Shown: positions 45,943 to 58,984, counted from the first letter of the stretch. The stretch: DNA of 64,000 nt from Ulota crispa (GCA_963920765.1 OY987243.1:13392001-13456000); one strand, 5' to 3'. The notes: a model not told the origin generated them from the sequence alone. A program made the numbers and translations.

Positions 45943-47002
45943 TTAACCACTAAAGGATCAAGGAGCCCACTTTGGGCTTTTTGGATATTTGGGCAAGTGT
46001 TTTTTGTGTAAATACTTGAGATAAGACTATGAAAATAAGGATGTATGTATTCATATTGAAAAGCTTGCATTCCTCTTAAAAAAATCAAAGTTTGAATAAT
46101 TTCAAGTGAGGTATGGTACCATATGTGGTTTAGGTGTCAGCAGAGACATCCCTAAAAAAATTAGAAACAAAGAGATTGGAAAGGGTGTTGCCTGCAAAGT
46201 GTTCAAAAGCACTTTACAATGGCCTTGTCAATGGGCAAAATTTGCATTCAACTCTCCTTGACTATGTAATAACTTATTTTTTACATTTTTTTTAGAAAAA
46301 ATTATTTGGCAAGTACTCTACACATTATTAGGTTAATACCATACTAATTTTGTAGTTGAGATTTATTACTATAAGAATCTCTTCCGTGAAGTTTTCTTAG
46401 TGTAATGACAATTTCAACAAAGTAGTGCTTGCTTTCAACTCTCCTTGACTATGTAATAACTTATTTTTTACATTTTTTTTAGAAAAAATTATTTGGCAAG
46501 TACTCTACACATTATTAGGTTAATACCATACTAATTTTGTAGTTGAGATTTATTACTATAAGAATCTCTTCCGTGAAGTTTTCTTAGTGTAATGACAATT
46601 TCAACAAAGTAGTGCTTGCTTCCGATTTTTTTCCAATATGTTTGAAGCATTAGATGATCATGAAACTTGTGAGGCATATAGCTAACTTCATGCTCTACAA
46701 GAAATTCAAATTGCACAAGAAATTCATAAATTGAAAAATATCATTTTGGATGACCAAAATAAAAATTGACACTTTAGGGAAGCTTCAAAAAAAGATTTGA
46801 TTCTACTATGAGTGTTATTATGTAATGAAACGTGCCCTTGCAAAGTCTGAAGTTTTGCTAGGGTGTACATAAGCTACAAAATAGATCTCATGGTTGAATT
46901 ATTGAAAAACAAATCAAAAATTTGATCCACTAATCATTTTATTGAGAGAGGTCAATTTCAAGCCATTTGAGCATGTAAACATAAAGGAATTTTAGGGGTT
47001 AA
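45943..47002. mobile_element. TTAA-bounded element, ~1.06 kb, with internal tandem duplication
   Basis: The left end is TTAACCACTAAAGGATCAAG; the right end, read inwards, is TTAACCCCTAAAATTCC. Inverted relative of 21540-22797. It contains the 187-bp exact duplication listed separately. Confidence 0.65.
46247..46622. repeat. Exact 187-bp tandem duplication
   Basis: ACTCTCCTTGACTATG begins at 46251 and again at 46438. The copies appear identical base for base until TAGTGCTTGCTT, after which they diverge. This points to a very recent duplication or an assembly artefact. Confidence 0.9.
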
Positions 47003-48591
47003 AGTAAATTCCAAACTTGCTAGTTTAAATAGAAATCTAAAACATTGTAAATATATGAGTATCTTCAAACACAACAAACCAGAAAATAGCAAAAAAAAAG
47101 AGTTAGTCATGGATAATTAACAAAATTTATCTACCTTTACATTACAATCTTCAAATTTGTCTTTACTTCATAACTTATGTAAACCTGGATGTTTGTATGA
47201 TTTTTTTTTAATTGAACTTAAAATGTCCAAATTCTAATTGGTGATATGTGTTTGATATTACATTTTTCTTTGTGTGAGAACAAAATACAAGAATAAGACA
47301 TTTCCATTCATCAAGAATTTTTTGTTCAAATATAGCCTTATGTAATGCTCAAAATGTGGTTTGAAACTAATGATATAGATTTCACCATTGTTCTTATATA
47401 CAAAAGAATGTGATTTTAATACATGAATAGTATTACAACCAAAAATGAGCTTATACAGTAAAATATAAAAATAATGAATTGCAATTGAGAAACAAGTACA
47501 ACTCTCATATTTTGAAACAAACTTACAAACACGTGTCTACTAATTGTAGACCAAGAGCAAATAAATTGATGTAGAGTTATCTCTCAATCTTCACAAGAAT
47601 AAATCATCATGTTGGGTAATGATTATCTTAGTTGAATGTTTTTATGTTTCATGTTATTTTCAAAAGCTATATCTATTTTGTCAAGCTCCTTGTAAAATAC
47701 CGTTGCAATGCCTCTAGATGTTTAATATCAAACAATCAACTTTTGGATTATTTAACATGTTTTTTTGGAAACTTATTTTATTAAAAGATTTCTTGGAGAT
47801 TTATCATGAAATCAGATACTCTTTTACAAAAAAACTCATTTTTAGGCTTTTTCAAACAATTTCTAGCTAAAAAATCATTTAAGAGATGGATCATCTTAAT
47901 GTCTATTTGCTTTGAGTGTAACAAACATGTTTTTAAATATCTGCAAAAATCATATAGACTTTATGAGCCGATTTACTAATACTGGAAAGAAAGATGCAAT
48001 ATCATCATATAGATTAACATCACATTATTAAGCATCACCATTTGGACCTATTTTAACTTATGAAACATGCTGTTTAGTATATTTGTTTGTAACTTTAAGA
48101 AAATAGAGATACGTGGTAATAACCAAATTGTTATGTGTCAAGTTCATTAGGGCATTTTTTTCTAACAACATTTCAAAATTTTGCTTAATGATATTATTAT
48201 CAACTTTGAGTGTACACACATGCCCATAAAGAGATGATGTATGAAATACATGTGCACTTGGATTCAGACTTTATTACATGCATGGTAACAATCCACTGAT
48301 TAATCAAAGAATAGAATTTATTCTACTAAATATGTTTGTTACCTCAAGGCTGCCTATTTTGACATTTTTCATTTGAACCTTTTGGTGAGAACCAACCATC
48401 ATTGTAATCTTCAAACATGGCAGTGTTGCAACCAAGCTTTGGACCTTTTTATGTTAAGAATTAACAAAGTAAATTTTAGTTGGTGTAAAAATAGAAAATA
48501 GAAATGTTCATCACTAATTGGAACATGAAAACAAAAGATATTTGTATCATGGTAACATACACATATTAACAATTTGCACATTAAATATAAG
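47003..48591. other. 3' flank of the PH-domain gene, AT-rich spacer
   Basis: No recognised gene or element. Confidence 0.4.
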
Positions 48592-51500
48592 TCAATGAAA
48601 GAAAACAACACCTTGATCATGATGACAACTTGAATGTTTATGGTGATGTTGTTGACATTGGTGAGAGCATTTTTTAGGGTGGAATTGTCTAATTTGATGT
48701 TTGTTTGCATGCTCCATGTGTGGAACTCTTTGAACATTACAAGGACTTGAGTGTTTTCCACATATGTGGTCCATATGTTGATGGGAATAATGATGTTTTG
48801 GATGTTGGTGAGAGATAAATTGTGGAGTATTTTGATGTTGGCAAGGACTTTGTGTTTTTGGTGATTGGTGCCTATGAATTGTTTCATTTTGTACATGACT
48901 ATCATTGTTTTCAACTCTTGGATGCAACCAAAGTAAATGTTGCATGTCAGATTGAGGTTGCATATGTCTAGATTCAAATGGTTGAAATGAGTCACTATAT
49001 TTTTGTGGATCTGTCCACTTAATTGGTGGTGGAGAAAGAACAACATTTGCTTGTGGATTTGTCCATTTCACATGTTGAGTGTTTTTTTGCTTGGGAAGCT
49101 TTGTAATTGCTAGTTTTGATATATGCACACTTTGAGGAGGTTGAAATGGACTAACATCTCTTCTTGTGCCTGATAAAATCACAGCAGAAGGCATTATTGA
49201 AGTACTATGGAGTGGACTATGTTCATTCCGTGGTTTTGGTTGCATATGTTGAAATAAAGCACGCAATTTTGAGGGGATTATTGATTCTATGTACCTAGTT
49301 GATTTTGAGACAACATGAGTTCTTTGTTGATCAGTTTTTGATTCAGTAGAAGAACCTTGTTCTGTCTTTAATAAATGTTGTTCAATTCTTGATCCAACTT
49401 TTAGACTTGGTTGCCTTTTTGGTGAGTATTGATTTGTTGTTATTTGAATTGGATTATTCTCTATTTTTCTTGGTGACTGCCAATTTGGTTTTGGTTGAAT
49501 AGAAATATCTTCTTCTTTTTTGATTGATTGCAAATTGACTATAGGTTGAACAAGACCTCCCTCTTCTCTTATTGTTCTTGAAACTACACTTGATCTAGTT
49601 TGGAAACATGATTCTTTTCTTAACAAATTTTTATTATTTTTTGATTGAATTGGATAATTATCTCCATCTGGCCAACACCCACTTGTTTTTGATCTAGTTG
49701 GACTACTTGTTGTATTTTTCAAATTTTTGTGATCAATCACTAATTGAAAGGAATTGTCTTTTTCATCTTTGGATGAATTTTGAAAATTTGTTGATTGCTT
49801 TTTGGTATTTGACTTAATAGGAATACCCTTTTCTTCTCTCAAGAGTTGTTGGTTGGTTATTGAGTGAATAGAAGTGCCTTCTTTTTCTTTTAGTGAATGT
49901 CGATGGGATCCTAATTGAATTGGAATACTCTCATCATCTTTTCTTGATTTTTGAGTAATAAGTGATTTAATAATAAAACATCCTTTTTTTGTTGAAGACT
50001 GCCAATTGTTTTTTAATTGAATAGAATCATGCTCTTCATCTCTTGGTAATATCTTCTTGGTTATTAATTTAGTAGGAATACTCTCTTCTTTTTTTGATGA
50101 TTGCCAATTGGTTCTTGATTGGAATGGACAATCTTCTTCATCATTAAGTAATTTGCAATTAGATTCTAATTGGTTAGAAATGCTTTCTTTTCTTAACAAA
50201 TGTTGATCACTTTTTGATATGATAATAGAGTCATTTTTAGGTTTTAGGGATTTCCAATCAGTTTTCAATCCAACAAATGAACCTTCTTTTTTATTTACTA
50301 AATTTTGATTGATTCTTGATTCAATTTCAAAAATTGGTTCATATTTTGATGAACATTGATTAATTTTTGAAAATTCAAAAGGAATTTGATTTCTTTTTTC
50401 TAATTTTTGGTCAACATTACATCCACTTAGAGGTTCTAGTTCTCTTCTTGGAGAATTCCTATAGGTCCTTGATCCAACTTCAACATTTTGATCTTTTTTT
50501 AATAAATCTTGATTGAATCTTGATCCAACTTCAACATATTGATCTTTTTTTGGCCAATAACAATCATTATTAGATGCAGCATGATTACATTGTTCTTCTC
50601 CAGATTTATATAAATCAATTTGTATTGATTCATCAATTTTGTTTACATCATTTATATAACCTTGTTTCTCTTTTAATGAACAAGTGTTCTTTTTTGAAAC
50701 CTGAGATTTTGGCTCATGGGTTGATTTTAATTTTGATGCCATAAGAGAACTTTCTTCTATTTTTGATTGCATTCCTTGCATTGGGTCTATTGATGGTGCT
50801 GAACATATTCCTTTGTCATGTGTGTGAATAGATGTAGGTCCAACAATATTGAATGTTTGAGGTCTTATTTGCACCCATTGTGGCCTTGTAAGAATTTGAT
50901 AATGATTGGGCCCAAAAGTAGATGGAGGAATTGGAAATGGATTTGAAGATGGATTTGTGGGAATGGGAGGAATTGGAAATGTACTTGAAGCAAACGATGG
51001 GAGTGGAATTGGATTTGAGGTAAATGGAGGAACTGGAATTGGGTTTGAGGTGAATGAAGGCATTGGAGTTGGAATTGGAATTGGAAATGAGTTTGAGGTG
51101 GATGGAGGAATTGGAATTGGAATTGGAATTGGGTTTGAAGTGAACGGAGGAATTGCAATTGGAATTGGAAATGGAGTTGGGTTTGAAGTGGATGGGGGAA
51201 CTGCAGTCGGAATTGGAATTGGAGTTGGGTTTGAAGTGGATGGGGGAACTGCAGTCGGAATTGGAATTGGAGTTGGGTTTGAAGTGGATGGGGGAATTGC
51301 AATTGGAACTAGAATTGGAGTTGGGTTTGAAGTGGATGGGAGAATTGCAATTGGAATTGGAATTGGAGTTGGATTTGAAGTGGATGGGGAGATTGCAATT
51401 GGAATTGGAATTAGAGTTAGAATTGAGTTTGAGGTGGATGGAGGAATGGAGATTAGATTTGAAGTCTCTTTTGCTATATTTCCATTAGATTCCCTAATAG

Positions 51501-54500
51501 ATGGCTTTAAATCATTTGGCAACAAGTTTTTAAAACTAGCAATAGATTGAGGACTTGAATCACTTTTGTGATGATTTGGTTGAGAAAATGACATTTGCTT
51601 TTGCAAAATAGGTTGGAGTTGAGGAAGTTGTTGTTCTATAGGATCAATTTCATCCATATAATTTTTTTGCTTTTCTATCTTTTCACTAGATGAAAAGCTT
51701 GGAGGTTGTTCTCTTGTATTTGTCCAAAGTTTAAGTGAATTTTGCATTGTTTCATTTTGCAATCCCTTTTGAGCTAACTGCTCTAAAGAAGTCTCTATAT
51801 TCTCACTATTAGAATTATATTCAATATTAAAAGTTGATTTTTTCCCTTCCATCTTTGTAATATTGTCCAAATTTGTCTTATTTTTTTGAAATTCATCTTC
51901 TACTTGTAAAACTATAAATTTCTGATCTAATCCATTGTCTTCTAATTTGATTGGTTGAAGACTAGATTCAAAGCTTTGAAGGATATTTTTGTCTTCCAAC
52001 TTGTCTTTTGCTTGTTTTTCAAAAATATCACTTTCTTTCAAGAGTTGAAAAGACGTGCTTTTTCTTTTACGTTTTTCTAAACTATTTCGTTCAGGCATGT
52101 CTAAAGCATGTGAAACTCTAGGAATTGGATCACTGCAACCTTCTGGCAAGAGTGCAGGATGCACAGATGATGTGTATCGTGGCGCTTTTATTCGCACCTA
52201 ATATAGTAAAGTGTATTTTCACTCAAATTATATTGTATATGAACATGGATAGATGATTAGATCAAGCTTAAGCAAATCAATACATGAAACGCATCATGTC
52301 AAAATTACATATTATTTCAAAAAAATAACAAGTTCTAATTTAATAGTGCAATTGCAAGAACAAATTTAGCGAAAGAATTTCTAATTTGATAAGGTGTTCA
52401 TTGGACAATACCTGAAATTGTCTCTCTAAAATATATCTCAATCCTCGTTTACAAATAGCATCCAAATCTTCAATACCTTGAGGAGACAACTACATGTAGA
52501 GAATTTGTTTATTAGAAGCCCAAGATGATATTCTTAAGAAATTAAACAACAATTACACAAATAAAAATGTTGACATTATAATATTGGTCACTCTAACAAA
52601 TGAAATTGGAATTTGATTTTTTTATGAAACAAGGATTTAGGTTAATTATCATAAGTGATGGCTTAGTATAGCTTACATGATGAATACCTTCTCCATCAAT
52701 CAAATGTCTTTTATTTGTTAACAACTTCAACAACTTGTTGGTAAAATTAGCCTCTATATTTAATCTCTCCATTGTATAGCAACTTCCTTCATTATTTCTT
52801 CCTATTAAAAGTTGATGCAATGTTGTTAGTTTTTTTATTAGAAAAAAACTTGTCCTAAACAATTTTTCACAACAACTACAAATATCTTAAATAATTACAC
52901 AATGACTCTATTATAGTTGTATAGGACATTTACAATTATTACAAACCAATCATTTAGGCACATTTTTCTTCTAGTGTTTGAAGCTGTACTTTTCAATCAA
53001 ATATACTTGTTAACATTTACATAAATTTTTATTGTAACATTTGTAAAGTATTTTCTTTGAGTTCATACCAGAAATGTAGTCCATGTATACTTCCCAAATA
53101 GCAAGCGCCCTAACAGCCTCCATATTAACTTTATCAGCTTCTGTACATACTTCTATAGCCTCTTCTCTAAGCTTTTTATATGCTTCTCCTACCCTTTGTA
53201 TTTCTTTCTGTTTTGATGTGTAATTAATTGATTAAGAATCTCTTTGTTTACATATAAATGTTGAAATTCAATTAAGATAATAAGTTTTAAAAAAGAGAGT
53301 TTACCTGAAGAACACTACTTTCATGACCTTGTTGTCGTTGTAATTTTTTCAAACTTTTAGGAGATTTTACAAGCTGGACTTCCAAATCACTTGCTCTTTC
53401 TCGAAACACCTGTAGCTCCCCTGGAGGCATAACCCATGTAATGGCATTCTGCAAGAGTCCATCATAACATTAGCACAAGAACAAATTCTCTAATTTATGA
53501 TCAAAAATGGTTGAACAAATAAACTATAATTAACAAAACTAGAATTCCAAGCTAATTATTGCTTTAAAAAGCATCGTAACTAGTGCAATATATGTTGGAT
53601 GTTTGTGAAAATTAAATAAGTTATTATTTTTTATAGTTAAATCAAAGGCCTATCTATTGTAGAGAATTCCAAAAGTGTTAAGTTTTGTCTTAAAAATGGA
53701 TTTATTTTTAAATTGAGGCAACACATGCAGCCAATACAAATTTGAGGCCAAAAAAATTGATGGTTGACCCAACAGTGCAAGCTATAGAGAAGGTCAAAGT
53801 GGTCAATGTCTAAACAAATGGATGAATAGTGCACACCTTTCAAAGTTTACCCTTTAAATGATGAAAATCACACCCAAAATTGATTTTATGATTATAATAC
53901 ATTTGTCCAATTGATTTGAAAAATTTTACACATAATTTCAACATGCCTACATGAATAATCTAAAAAGTGATCAAGCTATAACAAGCACATAGTTTTGACT
54001 TACAAGCTTTTGAAATTAGTTTTCTCCTTTTAGAACACAATATTCATTAATTTGGGAAAAACAAGTGTCCCACTTTGTACTCCACTCAAACCCAAAAAGT
54101 TACTTTAACCCAAATTTGAAGGTATTAGATTTAGTCTGAACCACTAAGATTTTTTCCCTGACAAATCCCTCCTCTCAAGTGAGGGCGTGTTTACAAAAAA
54201 AAAACACTGAGCTCGGTTTGAGGTGATCACCTCAAACTTCTGAAAGTCCCAAAATGTACCATTTTTCTCAAATTAACGAATATCGTGTTTTAGGCAACAT
54301 TTGAGAATTAATGAATTCTACTATCGGATGTTATGGTCCCATCATTGATAATGATTTTAGGCCAAACAAATCTCAGAAATGAATTTTTTGAGGTTATAAG
54401 GATAAATGTTCAAAAAATATCTCCAAAAATTCATTGCAAAGGTGTTTTCAAAAGGCCCTTGTTTTTAACAACCTTGGGCACGAAATCAAATTGAATTACA

Positions 54501-57500
54501 GAAGTTGATTGATTGTGATGGTACAAAGCTAACCATTGTGTTTATTATCCTTTTATCTTTTAGATCCATAGTTTATGATATGTTGCATCCCTTTTGAATC
54601 AAGTGTGCCTTGATTTCTGAACCCCTAAATGCCTAAGGCACCAAATTCTAGTGTAAAGACCATTAAAATTTGGTACCTTAGCCCCTAAAGGATTTAGAGT
54701 GCCGCTGCAACTAGTAGAATACAAGGTATTTTTCTTGTATTTGGATTAGATTCCACCTTTACTACATTTGAGATCAACAAAGAAATTAGAGAATAGATCA
54801 AAGCCGTTCTAGTGAGCTACTAGAGACCCCAATTTAAAACTTCTTTTTGGTAGCAAATGCTAGTTACACCACAATGTATATACTATGCCCTATGGTCCCT
54901 TAAGGATTAAGCATGTAAGGGTTAACCCCTGAAGGGCCCTTGGGCTTTGGAGTTACGATACCAAAGACGGTTGCAATCAATATTTAGAAGTTTGAATTAG
55001 TTGAAAATTAAGTGTTACAACCATACATATTGAAGGGTTGTATGATGGTGGCTGCATAAAAAAAATTCAAAAGCCCTCAAAGTAACTCAAATACGTCTGA
55101 ACATACTGCCATACATATGACCACAAAGGGCGTTTGAGACATTCAAGGGTTAATGAACCAAAAGAACTCCACAATGATGTCTCTAATCTTGCAAAAGATT
55201 TGGTGAAATGGACGTGAATAGTCCCAATTAGTTAGATCTTTATGGCACCTTAATTAGTACAAAGAAGGGAGCAAACTTTACAAGCTTGAAAAGTTACTAA
55301 AAGCACAAACTTGCAAGTCTACAGAATGTATAGATCCTCAAAAGTTGATAGATTGTCAACTGCTCTAATTAGATTCAATATTGAAAGTAGGAATTGAAAA
55401 AATATATCTTCTAAAAAGTATGGCATGCAAAGTATTATTGTACAATTCATAAGTGAAGATTTTAGATCACAAAAAAATTATTGTAAAAAATCCAAATGCA
55501 ATTATACATGGCTTAGATCTCTTGAACGCCAAAATGTGCGTAATATTTGCCCAAATTATGTAAGTCAGTAGTACATTATGATCTACTTCTTGAGTGGATA
55601 ATACAAACAGACAAAAATGCTCCAGCTGATTACTAAGGCACATTTTGTCTTAATTTTAAAAATGTGGGCTTTGTGAAAATTTCATAATTTAATTTATATT
55701 AAAAATAAATAGCATGTATTTTTGAAGTCCCTTTTACCAAGAAAATGAAATGGCCTATCAAAGTCTACAAAAAATACTATGAGAAGAGGTGGTTTTCCAT
55801 TTTAGCTTTCAAAGAGTCAGGATGAGCTATGACACCTCATATATCACCATCCACTTCATTGCATTTTGAGGTGCTCATGTGTACCCATTGACATTGATTG
55901 AGTGGTGTTTCAATCTTTGCTACATTGCTACTGATAAATTCACACCACTCACCAAGTAGTATATCTGATTTTTTATTATGAATTAGGTGTTAAGAATTCC
56001 ATAAAGAATTTGGAATCAACACTAAAATGAGAGCTAAGAATGGATGTATCCAACATGCATTGTTCTATCAAGTTTGTGTTTCTCATTGATGCAAACAATA
56101 CGTTTAAGATAGCCATGTTAGAAGGCTTTACAAAAAAAAAACTAACATAACACAATAATATAAACTGCTTAAATGTAATCTTTATGAGACGCTTAACTAC
56201 TTGTAGACTATTCATGTAACTATGGACTTCCTAAGCCCTTAAACATTAGAAATTTCTCAATATTTTGCAAAATTTTCTTGAAACTTTGCATGTTTTCTAG
56301 TTAGAATATATTTCTCAATGTTTTGCAAGTTTCTCAAAATAATTAGTAAGTACCTCTTAATGTTTTCCGAACCATAATTTTTTTTTGGATTTTCACTTAT
56401 AGACTTTGAAAATTCATTTTTATTTCAGTGCGGCACCTTCCTTAATTATTTTTGATCAAAATTTCACTAATTTAAACAAAATAGCAAGTGCTTTTTGAAA
56501 TGCCACAAATCTTGCGAACCTCTAAATTCCTAACATTTTTTTTATAAGTGAAATATCACAGACTTTGTAAAATATTTGGTATTTTCTGAAGATGCTTGTA
56601 TCCAATTGATACAATACTAGATTTTGATTTTTAAGTCAAAACCAAATTTTAAACATAGCGCGAGTATTGATTTTCATGAAAGATTGTTTACGAGTTTTCA
56701 AGTTGTGCAAAATATATATGTATATACAATTATAAGTAAGGATAACACAAACGCAAAAAAGAGCTAGACACATACCCATTAGGTAAGCTTGTGAATAAGA
56801 AGCCATTTTTAAGGAATGCATCCAAACAACCTGCCACATGTTTCCATTGAAACTGCTTCATAAATACGTTTTTCTACCACATTTAATAAAAAATAATTAT
56901 TAAAAAACAAAGGGTACTCACAACAATTATAAGATAAATCAACACAGCTGAGGGTACTTACGATTACTCTAAGCATCAAGTATAAGCAAAGATTTTTGTT
57001 GAAATCTAACTCAACTAAAAACAATCTATCATAAAACACACTAAAAACGTTAAAGAAGCTAATATAGAATATGATTGTTTTTTGCATAAATTGCCTACTA
57101 ACATACTATTTACATCATATTATTGTAATCTAATTAAATCTAAAAACCCATAAAGTGAAAACAATTACAGCTCTACCAAAGTCGAACCTCAATATAAATA
57201 AATTACAGTAGCTTAATAAATTACTTTGGCTTCTTGAGAAGGAGCTGAAATGTGGTAACTTGCACGCTTTGCAAACGTAGCCATTTCAAGATTCAATTGC
57301 AGCAAAAAGCAAAACCGTCGGCCTAAATAAAAAAGTGCAATTCAAAGTGTTTTCTTGTCATTATATAATTGCAAAATAAACATACAGTGTTAGTTGTATA
57401 AAATGAGGTGCTTAAAAGCTTTGCACCAAGTTATAAAATAAAGTATTGAATATAAACTTTTTATTTTTGCAATTCTAAAAGCTAAAATATGGATATTTTG

Positions 57501-58609
57501 TGAATTGTCACGTAGTTTGATTGATAGTTTTTGAATAAGGTTCAAAAATAAATTTGTCCATAGTTTTCCTATTAACAAGTTACTTTTTAATGCTATTGCT
57601 TTGCTGTTATCAACAATGGCTATTTTTTTTTTGATAATGTACGTGTAATAAATCTTAACCCTTAACCATTTGAGTGTGCCAATGTGGCCAATACAATAAA
57701 AGGTTTTTTTTTTTTTTTTTTTTTTTTAAAATTTGTATTTGTATTTGATATGGATTCACACCTTTACTACATTTGGATCAACAAAGAAATTGGAATATAG
57801 ATCAACCCAGTCTTAGTGAGCTATTGGAGATCCAAAGTAAAACTCTTGATGGTAGTGAATGCTAATTATACTACAACTTGTTTATTATGCCCAAGGGACA
57901 TTTAAAATTTTAAGGGCTAAAACAATTCAACCAATGAAGTATAAAAATGTTTAAACGTGCCAGATTCTGAGTCATCTTCATCTTTGATAGAAGCACCTTC
58001 TAAAGGAATGACTCCAACTGGTTCCATGTTTGATATCTATAACATTAAAATCCGAAAATACCATTAAACAACACAACTTCAATACAATTAGCATAAAAAA
58101 CTAACCAACATTAGAGACTATTTTTATATTCTCATGAACTTTCATGAACACAATAAAATAAAATAATCATTATATGGGGATTGTTATACCATGAGTGGGG
58201 ATCCACAAGTCATGAGCCTAGATTTTTTTGGTTAAATTTTTAAATTTTACCTATAATTATGTACATGAGGTCCTATAATTGTCCACTTTAGACTTTTATC
58301 TCTTAAAAAAAAATTGTTTTCCATTAATTTTGAGCTTAGAATTAGTTACTACTCACACAATATTGGCTCAGTGCTCATGGTTTACCGTTTTACAGTCACA
58401 AATAGTGCCATCCATCAACATATTAGTACAAAGAATATCACTAATGGTTTGGAATTAGGAGTGATTACATCATTGTTTTTTATATAATAAAATATGTAGG
58501 CTCCTTGTAATAAGAAGAAACGGCGATTCCAAGTTGTGGATTTGTCTCCACGTTTTTCCACCCAGCCAACAAGTTCAGGGTCCGACCACAAAATTGCCTT
58601 TAAATTCAT
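48592..58609 (-). CDS. PH-domain protein with giant low-complexity last exon and His/Cys-rich tail
   Basis: Exons on the minus strand: 58609-58469, 58036-57961, 57322-57225, 56830-56776, 53448-53305, 53207-53069, 52801-52677, 52489-52412 and 52197-48592. The first four encode a PH domain: ELVGWVEKRG, TWNRRFFLL, YIFYYIKNND, PVGVIPLEGASI, GRRFCFLLQL, ASYHISAPSQEAK, then the closing helix VVWMHSLKMASY. The next four encode a charged helical segment (FRERASDLEVQLVK, KEIQRVGEAYKKLREEAIE). The last exon (1201 residues) has a block of 16-residue NPTPIPIP-type repeats. A Ser/Lys/Gln segment follows, with WQS and KKEE motifs every ~22 residues. The final ~100 residues hold about two dozen His and six Cys. 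PH domains bind phosphoinositides or proteins. Exon 2 to exon 3 needs a GC donor (TG|GCACGT), and exon 4 (phase 1) does not match exon 5 (phase 0), so an exon is missing between 53449 and 56775. The start at 58609 is provisional. Family not recognised. Confidence 0.7.
50915..51460. repeat. 48-bp coding minisatellite in the PH-domain gene
   Basis: A 48-bp unit (minus strand NPTPIPIPTAVPPSTS) is tandemly repeated. Two adjacent units near 51178-51275 are identical, and the others degenerate towards the edges. It opens long frames on both strands, but only the minus one joins the exon. Confidence 0.85.
52836..52976. mobile_element. CACTA-like MITE, copy 1 (intron of the PH-domain gene)
   Basis: The right end, read inwards, is CACTAGAAGAAAAATGTG, recalling the CACTACAAGAAA terminus of En/Spm elements. 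The left end is degenerate. The interior shares GTCCTA, TTCACAACAA and GACATTTA blocks with 58826-58984. Confidence 0.5.
54040..54284. mobile_element. ~250-bp MITE with ATTAATTTGGGAAAAA ends, copy 2 (intron)
   Basis: Partner of 31220-31497, with the ordered blocks ACCCAAAAAGTTACTTTAA, ATTTGAAGGTATTAGATT, CCACTAAGATTTT and CCTCCTCTCAAGTGAGGG. The ends pair (ATATTCATTAATTTG against CAAATTAACGAATAT). Confidence 0.6.
54619..54677. repeat. End fragment of the ~0.9 kb TTAA element family
   Basis: AACCCCTAAATGCCTAAGGCA followed by AAATTCTAGTGTA matches the CCAAGG end of 16665-17566 and 25023-25914. The rest of that element is absent; a TTAA-type MITE follows immediately. Confidence 0.6.
54678..54910. 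mobile_element. TTAA-type MITE, 233 bp (intron of the PH-domain gene)
   Basis: The left end is TTAGCCCCTAAAGG (TTAA mutated); the right end, read inwards, is TTAATCCTTAAGGGACC. The interior matches 4253-4673 and 16427-16668 (TTTTTCTTGTATTTGGAT, GAGATCAACAAAGAAATT, TGGTAGCAAATGC). Confidence 0.65.
54922..55153. mobile_element. TTAA-bounded MITE, 232 bp, copy 2 (intron)
   Basis: The left end is TTAACCCCTGAAGGGCCC; the right end, read inwards, is TTAACCCTTGAATGTC. The right part matches 38246-38475 (CATACATATG-CCACAAAGGGC). Confidence 0.65.
55154..56775 (-). other. Intron sequence of the PH-domain gene
   Basis: AT-rich, with no firm exon. The missing exon, whose length must leave remainder 2 on division by 3, should lie here or at 53449-54618. 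None could be chosen by eye. Confidence 0.4.
57655..57920. mobile_element. TTAA-type MITE, ~266 bp (intron)
   Basis: The left end is TTAACCCTTAACCATTTG and the right end is degenerate (AAGGGCTAA). It contains a ~26-base poly(T) tract (57702-57727) and the family interior GGATTCACACCTTTACTAC and GATCAACAAAGAAATTGG. Confidence 0.6.
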
Positions 58610-58775
58610 GACAATTTAGATTAGTATAAAGATCAAATGGTGTAAACATGATTAGTTTGCTAAGTTAATGATAAACAACTAAACCGATGAAGCCAGCAAT
58701 GCATGTACTTCCGAAATAAACTTTAAAAATGCAAAATTATTCTAAAAAAATGCTCTAAGAAATCATATCAATAAA

Positions 58776-58817
58776 GATTTATTTATTTATTTATTTATTT
58801 TTATTTTTATTTATTTT
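58776..58817. repeat. ATTT microsatellite
   Basis: About ten TTTA/TTTTTA units. Confidence 0.85.
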
Positions 58818-58825
58818 AAGATGTT

Positions 58826-58984
58826 CACTAGAAGAAAAAAAAGTGTCCTATGTAATCAATTCACAACAATTGTAAATGTCCTCAACATTATACAATGACT
58901 ATGATATGATTCATTTATAATTGTTTAGGACATTTATAATTGTTGTGAACCAATTGGTTTTCATTTAGTGGCTCTTCTTCTAAA
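58826..58984. mobile_element. CACTA-like MITE, copy 2
   Basis: The left end is CACTAGAAGAAAAAAAAGTG and the right end is degenerate. The arms pair (GTGTCCTATG..., TTCACAACAATTGTAAATGT against ACATTTATAATTGTTGTGAA). Shares its interior with 52836-52976. Confidence 0.55.

Noticed and set aside
48411..49046. 211-codon minus-strand frame
   Set aside because: It overlaps the 3' end of the 3.6-kb exon out of frame, has no ATG-linked domain, and extends into AT-rich flank.
50865..51550. Long Gly/Ile-, Leu/Glu- and Phe/Gln-rich frames on both strands
   Set aside because: Alternative readings of the 48-bp coding minisatellite within the last exon of the PH-domain gene.
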